A stretch of DNA of 64,000 nucleotides from Candidatus Sacchlamyda saccharinae. GTDB lineage: Bacteria; Chlamydiota; Chlamydiia; Chlamydiales; Rhabdochlamydiaceae. Location of the stretch: positions 558,001 through 622,000 of the forward strand of contig JAUHQI010000004.1 of assembly GCA_030408505.1 (NCBI GenBank). Reading direction: 5' to 3'. Shown piece after piece: positions 50,410 through 59,217 of this stretch. A program made the translations under genes and the position numbers. Below the pieces are notes generated by a model. That model made no database searches, was not told the origin of the DNA, and was given only the letters and a program-made list of their open reading frames with translations. Position 1 is the stretch's first letter. The number at the start of each line of letters is the position of its first letter.

Positions 50410-51753
50410 ATGAAAATTTTAAAAGTCATTCACGGCTATCCTTACCGGTATAATGCTGGGTCAGAAGTCTACTCACAAATGCTCTGCCAGGAACTAGTTC
50501 AACAGGGGCATGAAGTGGTTGTTTTTTCGCGACAGGAAAACGCCTACAAAAAAGAGTATTCCGTAGATTGGGAGGTTGATCCATCTTGTCCTCAGATTAA
50601 GCTTTGCCTTATCAACATGGCCCACAGCAAAGATGGATACAAACATCCTGCCGTAGATTCCGCTTTTGCAGGTCTACTGGACGAATATCATCCTGATATA
50701 CTGCACATTGGGCATTTAAATCACCTCTCCACTTCCATTATTGAAGAAGCAGACAAGCGCAAAATCCCCATTGTATTTACGTTACATGACTTCTGGCTCA
50801 TGTGCCCTAGAGGCCAATTTCTACAGGGAATCAACTCCATGACAGAAAACCTCTACCCAGCCTGTGACTCGCAAGAAAACGAGAAATGTGCTCGCAAGTG
50901 CTACTGGAGATATTTTAGCAGCGCAGATGATAAAGAAGACGTGCAGTACTGGACAGGCTGGGTAGATAAGAGGATGAAGCATGCAAGAGAGATGTCTTCT
51001 AAAATTGATCTGTTTCATTCGCCTTCTCGATACTTAATGAATCGATTTGTGAATGATTTCGATATCAAACTAGAAGATATATTCTATTTGGATTACGGAT
51101 TCCATCGCAAGCGACTCCAAGGTAGAATTCGGAAAAAAGAAGAACACTTTGTTTTTGGCTACATCGGAACGCATAAACAAGCCAAAGGGATTCTTCATCT
51201 CCTTCAAGCATTTAGTAAGCTGGGTCCCAATACACAACTCAAAATTTGGGGCTCTCCTCTCCAACCATTCACGCATTCGTTACAATCTTATGTCAAAACT
51301 CTAGGCCCCGGTATTGAATCCCGCATCCATTGGATGGGAGGCTACCGAAATGACAATATTGTAAGCGATGTGTTCAATCATGTAGATACAATCGTAGTCC
51401 CTTCGATCTGGGGAGAAAATTCTCCACTTGTTATCCATGAAGCCTTGGAAGCGAAGGTCGCTGTCATCACAGCTGATTACGGTGGAATGAAAGAATATAT
51501 ACACCACAACGTAAATGGACTGCTTTTCGAGCATCGCAACCCTCAAAGCCTTGCTGTGCAAATGAACAGAATGATCGATGATCCTGAGCTGAACGAAAAA
51601 CTCAGCCAAAGAGGATATCTGCAGTCAAAAGACGGTCATATTCCCAATATTGATGAACATGTCCACCAAGTGCTCAATCTATATAACGAAGCAAAAAAAA
51701 GAAGGAGTATGGCCAATGACTCAAAAGCAGGGCCCCTGGCGCATCACATTTGA
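50410..51753 (+). CDS. GT4-family glycosyltransferase
   Basis: 447 residues from the ATG at 50410 (MKILKVIHGYPYRYNAGSEV), the usual GT4 start; an in-frame ATG at 50398 and a longer frame through the repeat are possible. It has the GT-B fold: N-terminal acceptor half (GSEVYSQMLCQELVQQGHEV, HDFWLMCPRG) and the C-terminal nucleotide-sugar half with GYIGTHKQAKGILHLLQAF and the E-x7-E motif (SPLVIHEALEAKVAVI). It probably adds a sugar made by the upstream epimerase to a small molecule, peptide or glycan. The 3' end overlaps the radical SAM gene by 38 bases. Confidence 0.88.
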   Translation: MKILKVIHGYPYRYNAGSEVYSQMLCQELVQQGHEVVVFSRQENAYKKEYSVDWEVDPSCPQIKLCLINMAHSKDGYKHPAVDSAFAGLLDEYHPDILHIGHLNHLSTSIIEEADKRKIPIVFTLHDFWLMCPRGQFLQGINSMTENLYPACDSQENEKCARKCYWRYFSSADDKEDVQYWTGWVDKRMKHAREMSSKIDLFHSPSRYLMNRFVNDFDIKLEDIFYLDYGFHRKRLQGRIRKKEEHFVFGYIGTHKQAKGILHLLQAFSKLGPNTQLKIWGSPLQPFTHSLQSYVKTLGPGIESRIHWMGGYRNDNIVSDVFNHVDTIVVPSIWGENSPLVIHEALEAKVAVITADYGGMKEYIHHNVNGLLFEHRNPQSLAVQMNRMIDDPELNEKLSQRGYLQSKDGHIPNIDEHVHQVLNLYNEAKKRRSMANDSKAGPLAHHI

Positions 51754-52789
51754 TACAAATCCCGACGATTGCAACCTTCATTGTATTATGTGTGAGGAGC
51801 ATTCTATCTACAGCTCCTGTCAAATGCAGAGAAAGGCGAAGGGATTACCTAGAAGGCGCATGGACATCCAGTTAATGCGTAAGATCCTAGAAGAATCAAA
51901 AGGGTCCCCCCTAAGAGAGATCATCCCCTCCACAATGGGAGAACCTCTTCTTTTCCGAAAGTTTGATGAGATCATCCAGCTATGCCATGAATATGATATC
52001 AAGCTCAATCTCACTACAAACGGGACATTCCCAAAACTAGGGGCGACAGAGTGGGCAAAACGGATTGTTCCTGTTGGGTCAGATGTAAAAATCTCCTGGA
52101 ATGGAGCCACTAAGAAAACATCCGAATTGATCATGATAGGATCCAATCATGAAAAACGCCTTCAAAATGTAAAAGATTTCATCCATGTGCGAGATCAAGT
52201 GGCTAAGGAAGGGGGTAATTTTTGCAGAGTTACTTTTCAACTGACTTTTATGGAAATAGGGCTAGAAGAACTTCCAGACGTGATTCGCTTAGCGGCTTCT
52301 TTAGGAGTGAACCGAGTGAAAGGCCACCACCTTTGGGTATTTGGATCAGAGATGGAAAACCAAAACTTAAGGAGAAACCTAAATTCCATTAAAAGATGGA
52401 ATGAGGTTGTCGCTAAAGCCCAAGAAGTTGCTGAGACAGTTTTTCTTGAGGATGGTTCAAAGGTCCTTCTAGAAAACATTTACCCACTTGATGAGTCAGC
52501 TACCGAAGAATTGCTTCCAGAAGGGATTTGCCCCTTTTTAAACCAAGAAGCATGGGTTTCTTCAGAAGGAAGATTCAATCCCTGTTGCGCTCCAGATAAA
52601 GATCGTTTGAAACTAGGAGAATTTGGGAATCTTAATGACTCTACACTAGAAGAGATCTGGACAGATAAAGCATACCAAGACCTTAAAAATAATTATCTAA
52701 AACATTCTGTGTGTAAAGGATGCAATATGAGGAGAAAGGAAGAGGATGTCGCAAGCACTCAAAACAACAATACCCTGGCACAAGTTTGA
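51716..52789 (+). CDS. Radical SAM/SPASM-domain protein
   Basis: 357 residues from the ATG at 51716 with AAGGAG before it; the frame is open further upstream without a ribosome site. The radical SAM cluster is C19-x3-C23-x2-C26 in DDCNLHCIMCEEH, with the glycine-containing strand ending STMGEPLLFR. The C-terminal SPASM-type region has NPCCAPDKDRLKLGEFGN and KHSVCKGCNMR, cysteines for an extra iron-sulphur cluster. Many members modify ribosomally made peptides or small molecules by hydrogen abstraction. No precursor peptide was seen next to it. It overlaps both its neighbours (38 and 44 bases), a compact, coupled operon. Confidence 0.88.
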   Translation: MTQKQGPWRITFDTNPDDCNLHCIMCEEHSIYSSCQMQRKAKGLPRRRMDIQLMRKILEESKGSPLREIIPSTMGEPLLFRKFDEIIQLCHEYDIKLNLTTNGTFPKLGATEWAKRIVPVGSDVKISWNGATKKTSELIMIGSNHEKRLQNVKDFIHVRDQVAKEGGNFCRVTFQLTFMEIGLEELPDVIRLAASLGVNRVKGHHLWVFGSEMENQNLRRNLNSIKRWNEVVAKAQEVAETVFLEDGSKVLLENIYPLDESATEELLPEGICPFLNQEAWVSSEGRFNPCCAPDKDRLKLGEFGNLNDSTLEEIWTDKAYQDLKNNYLKHSVCKGCNMRRKEEDVASTQNNNTLAQV

Positions 52790-54467
52790 AATCTCTTCTG
52801 ATCAGACCCATCATCTGATCAATCAAAAACCTGCCTATCTGGCACGATTTCTCTCCGTATCAAAATTTCATAGCCCCGGACTTGCCCCAGCAGTTGATGA
52901 GAGCGGAGCTTTGCATATAGATGCGTTAGGAAAACCAGCCTATCATCATCGCTTCTTGCAAACTTTTGGATTCTATGAGGAAAGAGCAGCTGTAAAATCT
53001 AGTTCAGGATGGCACCATGTTCTCCCTGATGGCTCTCCCCTTTACTCTCCGCGTTATGCGTGGTGTGGAAATTTTCAAGAAGGTTTCTGCGCAGTGGCAG
53101 AACAAAACAAAGGCTTTTATCACATTGATCTACAAGGGGAAAGAGTCTATCCCCAAAACTTTTCCTATGCTGGAGATTTTCACGATGGGTACGCGGTCAT
53201 TCAAAATGAAAAAGGACTTCATACCCATATCGATTCAAGAGGTAATTACCTACATGATCGGTGGTTTTTAGATCTTGATGTCTTCCATAAAGGCTTTGCA
53301 AGAGCAAAAGACCAAAAAGGGTGGTTTCATATAAACTTTCAAGGGAAAGCCCTTTACACACAACGCTTTAAAAACATCGAACCTTTTTATAACGGCATTG
53401 CACGAGTAGAAACAGAGCATGGAGCTCTGCTTCGCATTTCGGAGGAAGGAAAGCCAATAAGTACACTAAGAGAAGCGATACATGATGAATTTCACCAGGT
53501 TTCTGCAGAACTTGTTTCTTATTGGCGCTACAACACCCTTCAAGCAGCCAATCAACTTCAACTGTTTGATTCTCTGCCCTCATCCATCGAAAATATATCG
53601 CGACAATTAAAACTCCCTCAACACTCAATTTGCAAACTACTAAGGGCTTTGCAGGAGATGGGGTATGTTGATATTACAGATAAAAAACATTGGTCTTGCA
53701 CTGGCAAAGGAGAGTATCTTCAAGCTGGACACCCATACTCTTTAAAAAAGGCAAGTCAGCTCTGGAATGAAGAGCACTTGACCTGTTGGAAAAACATTCA
53801 CTACAGCCTAAAAACCAGCCTACCTGCCTTTAACCACCTCTACAAAAAAAGCTGGTTTGATTGGCTCACAGAACATCCAGAAAAAAACCAAACTTATCAC
53901 GAAGCCTTGTCCACATATGCTCGCAGAGATTATCGAGATTTTTCCTTAAAAGTGAACCTAAACAATCATTCTTCCTTGCTAGATATTGGAGGCTCGACAG
54001 GAGCTCTCTTGATCAACATATTGAAACAACACCCTCATCTAAAAGGATTTCTTCTAGACCTTCCAAACGTAATTAGGCTGACAAAAATCCCAGAGCAATT
54101 AAAAAATTGCATGGAATGTATCCCAGTAGATTTTTTTAAACCATGGCCGCCAATTCAAGTTGAAAGCGCAATACTTTCAAGGGTCCTTCACGACTGGGCA
54201 GATGAGCAAGCGTTGAAAATTTTGAAAAAAGTTCATTCCTCCCTTTCAAACAATCCTAGTAACCGCCTCTACGTAATTGAAAAAATACAGGACAAAAATA
54301 ATCCCCACGGATCTCTTTTAGATTTACACATGATGATCATGACAGGAGGAGTTGAGCGCACGTTAGAAGACTTCACAAATCTATTCCAAAGGGCTGGATT
54401 TACTTTAGAAAAAACTCAGTCACTGAACGAAACTTCTACCATTCTCATAGCAAAAAAAACCACTTAG
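52746..54467 (+). CDS. WG-repeat protein fused to an O-methyltransferase
   Basis: 573 residues in one frame. The N-terminal part (about 45-240) has WG-type repeats of about 40 residues: GNFQEGFCAVAEQNKGFYHID, AGDFHDGYAVIQNEKGLHTHID and LDVFHKGFARAKDQKGWFHIN show the F-x-G-x-A-x5-GxxxID pattern. A winged-helix dimerisation segment (about 258-330) and a COMT-type O-methyltransferase follow: LLDIGGSTG (411-419) binds SAM, and HDW at 482-484 marks the catalytic His. The enzyme would methylate a hydroxyl of a small molecule. The repeat half might hold a partner or substrate. The fusion is unusual as far as I know. The start overlaps the radical SAM gene by 44 bases. Confidence 0.85.
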   Translation: MSQALKTTIPWHKFEISSDQTHHLINQKPAYLARFLSVSKFHSPGLAPAVDESGALHIDALGKPAYHHRFLQTFGFYEERAAVKSSSGWHHVLPDGSPLYSPRYAWCGNFQEGFCAVAEQNKGFYHIDLQGERVYPQNFSYAGDFHDGYAVIQNEKGLHTHIDSRGNYLHDRWFLDLDVFHKGFARAKDQKGWFHINFQGKALYTQRFKNIEPFYNGIARVETEHGALLRISEEGKPISTLREAIHDEFHQVSAELVSYWRYNTLQAANQLQLFDSLPSSIENISRQLKLPQHSICKLLRALQEMGYVDITDKKHWSCTGKGEYLQAGHPYSLKKASQLWNEEHLTCWKNIHYSLKTSLPAFNHLYKKSWFDWLTEHPEKNQTYHEALSTYARRDYRDFSLKVNLNNHSSLLDIGGSTGALLINILKQHPHLKGFLLDLPNVIRLTKIPEQLKNCMECIPVDFFKPWPPIQVESAILSRVLHDWADEQALKILKKVHSSLSNNPSNRLYVIEKIQDKNNPHGSLLDLHMMIMTGGVERTLEDFTNLFQRAGFTLEKTQSLNETSTILIAKKTT

Positions 54468-54468
54468 A

Positions 54469-54711
54469 CTATGTTGTCTGTAGAAAAGTAAGGCCGGCTT
54501 GGGTGAGATAGATCAGGTTATCATCACTTTTTCTGAGGAAGTTGATCTTAGCAAGTCTTTGCACTGTGTGATCAGTCCCTTTGGGATTCTCTCCAATGGC
54601 AGAGCCCACTTCGTACCGATCTACTTCATCTTCTGGGTCGCCAGATGCACTGGCCAGTTCATAGAGCTTTTCCATGAACCGCTCTTCTTTACTCTTTCTT
54701 CTCTGACTCAT
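54469..54711 (-). CDS. Small winged-helix-like protein downstream of cysS
   Basis: 80 residues, soluble. The sequence DRYEVGSAIGENPKGTDHTVQRLAKINFLRKSDDN and LIYLTQAGLTFL has the helix-helix-helix-wing order of a winged-helix DNA-binding domain; the N-terminus is basic (MSQRRKSKEERFM). Its start overlaps the cysS stop by four bases (ATGA), so it is co-translated with cysS. A transcription or nucleoid role is possible but not shown. It ends two bases from the end of the WG/methyltransferase gene on the other strand. Confidence 0.6.
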   Translation of the reverse strand: MSQRRKSKEERFMEKLYELASASGDPEDEVDRYEVGSAIGENPKGTDHTVQRLAKINFLRKSDDNLIYLTQAGLTFLQTT

Positions 54712-56111
54712 TGCTTCTTTAGTTTTGGCCCTTGGGGGGTATCTTCGATGAGGTAGCCGCTTGATGTGATGAGATCGCGCTGCTTATCAGCCTCGGCCCA
54801 GTTCTTCTCCTTGCGCGCCTCTTCCCGCTTGCGCAGAGCGTCGAGGAGCTCTAAGGGGACATCGAGCTCTTCGGCCTCAAAGGGGATGAAGCCCAAGACG
54901 GCATCGACTTCTTTGAGGAATGCTAGGGTTTTATCTGCACCTGCTTTGCCAAGGCGATTGTCATCGCAGAGGCTATTGACCTTGCGGACCATTTCAAAAA
55001 GGGCAGCTAGGGCAGGAGAAATATTGAGATCGTCACTAAGCGCAGCTTCGAAACTGGTTTTGGTCTCGGCAAGGATCGGGCCGATAGAGCCATCGTCTAC
55101 TCCTTCAATTGTTTTGAGCCTTTCGACAAAGTCGCCAAGTCTTTGGAGCGAAGAGCGAGCAGCATCGAGCCCTTCCATGGTAAAATTGAGTTGCATGCGG
55201 TAGTGGGCAGTGAGTAGAAGATAGCGCACTTCTGGGCCGGTGTAACCTTTTTCAAAGAGATCGCGCAGGGTGTAGAAATTCCCAAGACTTTTCGACATCT
55301 TTTTGTGATCAACCAGTAGGTGCTCGGAGTGGAGCCAGTGTTTGACAAAGGTTTTGCCCGTGCACCCCTCAGACTGGGCGATTTCATTTTCGTGGTGAGG
55401 GAACATATTATCTACGCCCCCGACGTGGATGTCGATGGTCTCCCCTAAAATGCTCATCGCCATGGCAGAGCATTCGATGTGCCAGCCGGGCCTGCCTCTA
55501 CCAAAGGGGCTCTCCCAAAATATTTGGCCATCACGTTTGGGATCATACGCTTTCCAAAGGACAAAGTCGGCAACGTTTTCCTTGTCATACTCGTCTGTGC
55601 CCACCCGCTCAGAAGCTCCCGCTTTGAGGTCTTCCTGGTTGAGATGTGAAAGCCTTCCGTAATTGGGGAATTTGGTGATGGAAAAATAGACACTCCCATC
55701 CCCCCCTTCATAGGCAATGCCCTTCTCTTTTAGCTCTTGAATGATTTCAATCATCTGGGGGATGTAATCAGTTGCTGCAGGGTAGTGTTCTGCCTCTTCG
55801 ACATTCAGCGCTTTGAGGTCTTCGAAAAAGGCATCTTCGTAAGGTTTTGTATACTCTTTGAGCAACTTGCCCTCGTGAATCGCGCCTGCAAGGGTTTTGT
55901 CATCAATATCCGTTAAATTCATCACTTGCGTGACTTTGTACCCGAAATATTTCAGAGTTCTGCGCAAAAGATCTTCGAACACATATGTGCGGAAATTCCC
56001 AATATGTGCAAAGTTGTAGACAGTGGGTCCACACGTGTACATGGAGATCTTTGTATCTTCGAGAGGAATTACATTTTCTTTTTCTCGGGTCTCGGTATTG
56101 TATAGTTTCAT
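54708..56111 (-). CDS. cysS: Cysteinyl-tRNA synthetase
   Basis: 467 residues, class I. C27 (MYTCGPTVYNFAHIGN) is a zinc ligand and HIGN (36-39) is the HIGH motif. WHIECSAM and HENEIAQSEG carry the other zinc residues, and KMSKSLGNF is the KMSKS loop. The C-terminal DALR/anticodon region is complete. It attaches cysteine to tRNA-Cys. Its ATG overlaps the aas stop by four bases, and its own stop overlaps the next small gene. As I recall, lysS and cysS are adjacent in C. trachomatis; here the accessory cluster has been inserted between them. Confidence 0.95.
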   Translation of the reverse strand: MKLYNTETREKENVIPLEDTKISMYTCGPTVYNFAHIGNFRTYVFEDLLRRTLKYFGYKVTQVMNLTDIDDKTLAGAIHEGKLLKEYTKPYEDAFFEDLKALNVEEAEHYPAATDYIPQMIEIIQELKEKGIAYEGGDGSVYFSITKFPNYGRLSHLNQEDLKAGASERVGTDEYDKENVADFVLWKAYDPKRDGQIFWESPFGRGRPGWHIECSAMAMSILGETIDIHVGGVDNMFPHHENEIAQSEGCTGKTFVKHWLHSEHLLVDHKKMSKSLGNFYTLRDLFEKGYTGPEVRYLLLTAHYRMQLNFTMEGLDAARSSLQRLGDFVERLKTIEGVDDGSIGPILAETKTSFEAALSDDLNISPALAALFEMVRKVNSLCDDNRLGKAGADKTLAFLKEVDAVLGFIPFEAEELDVPLELLDALRKREEARKEKNWAEADKQRDLITSSGYLIEDTPQGPKLKKQ

Positions 56112-58744
56112 AACATCTCATCGAGTAAGCGGTAATGGACTTTACCAGTTCCAGTTAATGGGATCTCTTCTAGTTTGCGGATTTCTGCAATTTTGACAAG
56201 CCGCCCAAGCCCAGTTTCCCTCAAAGAACGATTGATCTCTTCACGATCTGCGTCAAACGTCGTAAAGAGGACTATCTGAGGTTTTTCACTCTCAAAACCA
56301 TGAGCGGCCACAGCAAGCAATGGACCATTTTCTTTTTTTGGAGCCCAGCCTTTGGATCTTGAAATCGCTATGAGATCTTCTTCTAATCCACCAAGGCTCA
56401 CCATTTCACCGCCGATTTTGATGAAACGCGTCAATCTACCCGTGATGGTTAGATTGCCGTTAGAATCAATCAAGCCCCGATCTCCAGAGCGGTACCATTT
56501 TTTTCCATCGAGCTCAATGAAGGGATCTTTTTTCACCCCCAAATACCCAGAAAACACATTCGGCCCAGAGATGCAAACCTCACCCTCGTTGCCCTCCTTC
56601 TCGATCAAACAAAGTTCAACCCCAGGGATTGGCTTGCCAACTCCCACAGCTGGCTCCCCTTCTCTTTGGATCGTGACGATGGGGCTGCATTCAGAAATAC
56701 CGTACCCCTCAAGAAAGCTGATCTTTTTGGCTCGGAGAGTATCGTACAACTCCTGAGGAGCCTTCTCAGCCCCAGAGACCATTAAGCGGATACTTTTGAG
56801 CTGCTCTGAACTTGCCACCCGCAACATCGCCTGTATAAAACTAGGTGCGCAGCAGAAGATAGTTGCTCCCCAATGCTCAATATCATCGGCAATACCTCTA
56901 CTATCTGTAGGATCTGGGGCATAGCAGACGCGCAAGCCAAATAGAAGAGGAGCTAAGCCCGTAACAGAAAAACCAAAAGAATGAAATGGAGGAAGAACCC
57001 CGTATAAACGATCGTTTGCCTTAAACTCCACGCAGGAAAGAGCTGCTCTCTGGTTGCTAAGCAAATTCTCATGAGATAGTGGCACTCCCTTCGGCAACGT
57101 TTCGGTACCACTTGTAAAGATCACAACCGCCGTATCTTTCGGCTTAGGCAGTTTTTTCAAAAGGGCTTTTGTACTTTTTGCATGTAGATAGAGCCCTTTG
57201 AGCTTATTCTTAAACTTGATATTGCTTCGCACATTTTCAAGGAGAACCAATAGATCATCTACCTTACCAAGATCACACACATCGAGCCTGCTTAAAAAGC
57301 GGTAAGAGCTTAAAACGACCTGAAGAGAACAAACATCGGCAGCGTGCTCGAGATTGCGAAAACCCGTTGTCCAATTCAGCATGACAGGAACTTTACCAGC
57401 AAGCAGAACAGCCAAAATAGTCACATAGGCCCCCACAGTCGAGGGAAGGAGAACACCAATATGCTCCCCCGGCATCTCCCTAATCTCTAATGAAAGAATC
57501 ATCGCAGCCCGCTTGAGTTTGTTGTAGGTCAAAACGCCCGAGAGGGCATCCGCGCAAGCAATTGTATCTCCCATCCTCTCGCAACTATTTAAAAAAACCT
57601 CTTGGATTGTCTCCCCTTCTGCTATCTCTGGAGCTTTCCGCGCCAACTTCTCTTTAGGCCATCGCGACTTTTTCTCTCTCTCAACCGGCTCTTCACTTTC
57701 TTTTTTTACACCAGCCGCGGCCTGCATAATATCATGTACCGTTTGCAGCTGCCCTGGTGCAAGCCCCGTGATATCAAAGCGCTCTTCTAAAAACACATTG
57801 ATCTGAGAAATATCCAGCGAGTCGAGCCCCAAGTCATTAGACAAATGCAAATCTGTCTGAGCATCGGTCACACTCTGTTTTGTCAACTTAGACAAGAACC
57901 CTAGAATCTGCACCTTGACATCTTCTGAAACAACGACCTCTTCTGCCTTGGACTCTTCCTGAGCCGTGATCTTTGGGAATACCCTCTTCCACCTGGAGAA
58001 AGAGACTAGCTTCAGTGGTTCTTCCCCTTCTTTGTTATACCAATTCTCGAGCCACTCATTGATCTGCATCTTCTCTCCTCTTCTGGGGAAATCCTCACCA
58101 GGCCTTGCAAACTCAACGGTCACCCGCCTTCTAGGAGTAAAGAAAATGAAATTCTTGAGAACAATCCAAAACCCCTTCCAGGTCACGGAACCGAAATCAG
58201 GAGAAAATCCTGTAATAGCCCTTGAATAAGTGCTACCCCAAAGGCCCGTGGTCCGTACCAGAACAAAATCCATGTCTGGGTCCATCTGAAGCAATTGGTA
58301 TACTAGAGAAGCTCCACCCAGACGCTCTTCACCACTCGACTTCAGTCTCCCTGACGGATAGACCATAAAGTTTTGGCCTTGCTCCTTGGTTCGGCTCAAG
58401 ATTTTTGCTTTTAGTTTTTCGACCTGCCGCTTCTTCCACTCATTACCCACATCCATCGTTGGCAAAGGCAAAGCCTTAACAAGTAAATCAATAAAGAAGC
58501 GAAGCCCCTTTTTGTAGAAAAAATGCTCCACAATAAGTGGTCTAGGCCGGAACTGCCCCCAGAGGATCGAGATCAAGATCACCGGATCCATCTCAGCAGG
58601 GTGATTGGGAAGAAAGACAACCCCTTTCTTCTTGGCTTTAGCAACTTCATCTAGCCCCTGAACATCAATCCGGTACCGAAGCCACAAAAGAGCCTTCAAG
58701 AAGAAATATATGAGATATTGAAATAACACCATTGAGTCCATCAT
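56108..58744 (-). CDS. aas: Acyltransferase-ACP-acyl-ACP synthetase fusion (Aas)
   Basis: 878 residues from the ATG at 58744; the frame continues upstream to a TTG at 58768, but that is inside repeat R3 and has no ribosome site. Three domains are seen. First a PlsC-type acyltransferase with H-x4-D (H48-D53 in NHPAEMDP). Then an acyl-carrier domain with the phosphopantetheine Ser (S309, LGLDSLDI) at about 270-345. Then an AMP-dependent ligase with FTSGTETLPKG and a YGISECSP block. Aas activates fatty acids as acyl-ACP and re-acylates lysophospholipid; intracellular bacteria use it to incorporate host fatty acids. The carrier domain inside the same chain is uncommon in E. coli-type Aas. The stop overlaps the cysS start. 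Confidence 0.9.
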   Translation of the reverse strand: MMDSMVLFQYLIYFFLKALLWLRYRIDVQGLDEVAKAKKKGVVFLPNHPAEMDPVILISILWGQFRPRPLIVEHFFYKKGLRFFIDLLVKALPLPTMDVGNEWKKRQVEKLKAKILSRTKEQGQNFMVYPSGRLKSSGEERLGGASLVYQLLQMDPDMDFVLVRTTGLWGSTYSRAITGFSPDFGSVTWKGFWIVLKNFIFFTPRRRVTVEFARPGEDFPRRGEKMQINEWLENWYNKEGEEPLKLVSFSRWKRVFPKITAQEESKAEEVVVSEDVKVQILGFLSKLTKQSVTDAQTDLHLSNDLGLDSLDISQINVFLEERFDITGLAPGQLQTVHDIMQAAAGVKKESEEPVEREKKSRWPKEKLARKAPEIAEGETIQEVFLNSCERMGDTIACADALSGVLTYNKLKRAAMILSLEIREMPGEHIGVLLPSTVGAYVTILAVLLAGKVPVMLNWTTGFRNLEHAADVCSLQVVLSSYRFLSRLDVCDLGKVDDLLVLLENVRSNIKFKNKLKGLYLHAKSTKALLKKLPKPKDTAVVIFTSGTETLPKGVPLSHENLLSNQRAALSCVEFKANDRLYGVLPPFHSFGFSVTGLAPLLFGLRVCYAPDPTDSRGIADDIEHWGATIFCCAPSFIQAMLRVASSEQLKSIRLMVSGAEKAPQELYDTLRAKKISFLEGYGISECSPIVTIQREGEPAVGVGKPIPGVELCLIEKEGNEGEVCISGPNVFSGYLGVKKDPFIELDGKKWYRSGDRGLIDSNGNLTITGRLTRFIKIGGEMVSLGGLEEDLIAISRSKGWAPKKENGPLLAVAAHGFESEKPQIVLFTTFDADREEINRSLRETGLGRLVKIAEIRKLEEIPLTGTGKVHYRLLDEML

Positions 58745-58759
58745 AGCGAAAGTTTGACT

Positions 58760-58796
58760 TATACCCAAACCAATTCAAGACTTGGGTTTGGGTATA
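58760..58796. repeat. Dispersed repeat family 2, copy R3 (12-bp inverted repeat)
   Basis: TATACCCAAACC (58760-58771) and GGTTTGGGTATA (58785-58796) are perfect inverted repeats around a 13-base loop. 58761-58786 is, with one mismatch, the reverse complement of 50345-50370. Confidence 0.75.
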
Positions 58797-58882
58797 AAGG
58801 CTACTCTGACAAAAAAAAACATTGAGAATGTATTCTCGACCAAATTTCAAGGATGCTCTAATTAGCATTTTAGATTAATTTT

Positions 58883-58911
58883 TTGTAAAATGAATTTTTT
58901 CTTTGTATAAA
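58883..58911 (+). promoter_or_regulatory. Sigma-70-type promoter of the 58969 gene
   Basis: TTGTAA (58883-58888), 17-bp spacer, TATAAA (58906-58911); AAGGAGATG follows as ribosome site before the ATG at 58969. Confidence 0.6.
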
Positions 58912-58968
58912 AATACCACCATGTTGATGATCAAGATTATTGAACCTCTAAACTTAAGGAGATGAGAT

Positions 58969-59157
58969 ATGGCAAGAGTTACTGGAGTGGGAAAAGGACC
59001 AGAGTTTCCAAAAGACCCAGGGCCCAAACTATCGTCTAAACTAGCGGCAAATGTCGCTCATACCGACACAGCAGCAAAGAATACCTGGCTAACGCAAGGA
59101 TTCGCTGACTTGAAAGGGCGTGTCACAGTCGGACCTCCTCCCGGAGACAGACTATAA
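58969..59157 (+). CDS. Small hypothetical protein with strong expression signals
   Basis: 62 residues, glycine/proline-rich (GVGKGPEFPKDPGPK near the start, TVGPPPGDRL at the end), no hydrophobic segment. A full promoter, the Shine-Dalgarno AAGGAG and a factor-independent terminator immediately downstream make this small gene credible. No family recognised. A secreted effector-like peptide or a structural small protein could look like this. It converges on another small gene across a shared terminator. Confidence 0.6.
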   Translation: MARVTGVGKGPEFPKDPGPKLSSKLAANVAHTDTAAKNTWLTQGFADLKGRVTVGPPPGDRL

Positions 59158-59161
59158 CCAC

Positions 59162-59189
59162 AAAAAAACCGCCATTCGGCGGTTTTTTT
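59162..59189. terminator. Bidirectional factor-independent terminator
   Basis: Seven A, CCGCC, loop ATTC, GGCGG, seven T. The hairpin with T-tracts on both strands serves the two convergent small genes. Confidence 0.9.
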
Positions 59190-59217
59190 ATTTAAAGAGA
59201 TGTGTAGAGCCCTATTC

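Larger units (their letters stand above)
58745..58968. other. Intergenic region with repeat R3 and a promoter
   Basis: 224 bp between divergent aas and the small gene at 58969. Contains R3 (58760-58796) and the promoter at 58883-58911; nothing else is recognised. Confidence 0.5.

Noticed and set aside
58745-58768. TTG start of aas at 58768
   Set aside because: It sits in the inverted repeat R3 without ribosome site; ATG at 58744 fits the acyltransferase N-terminus.
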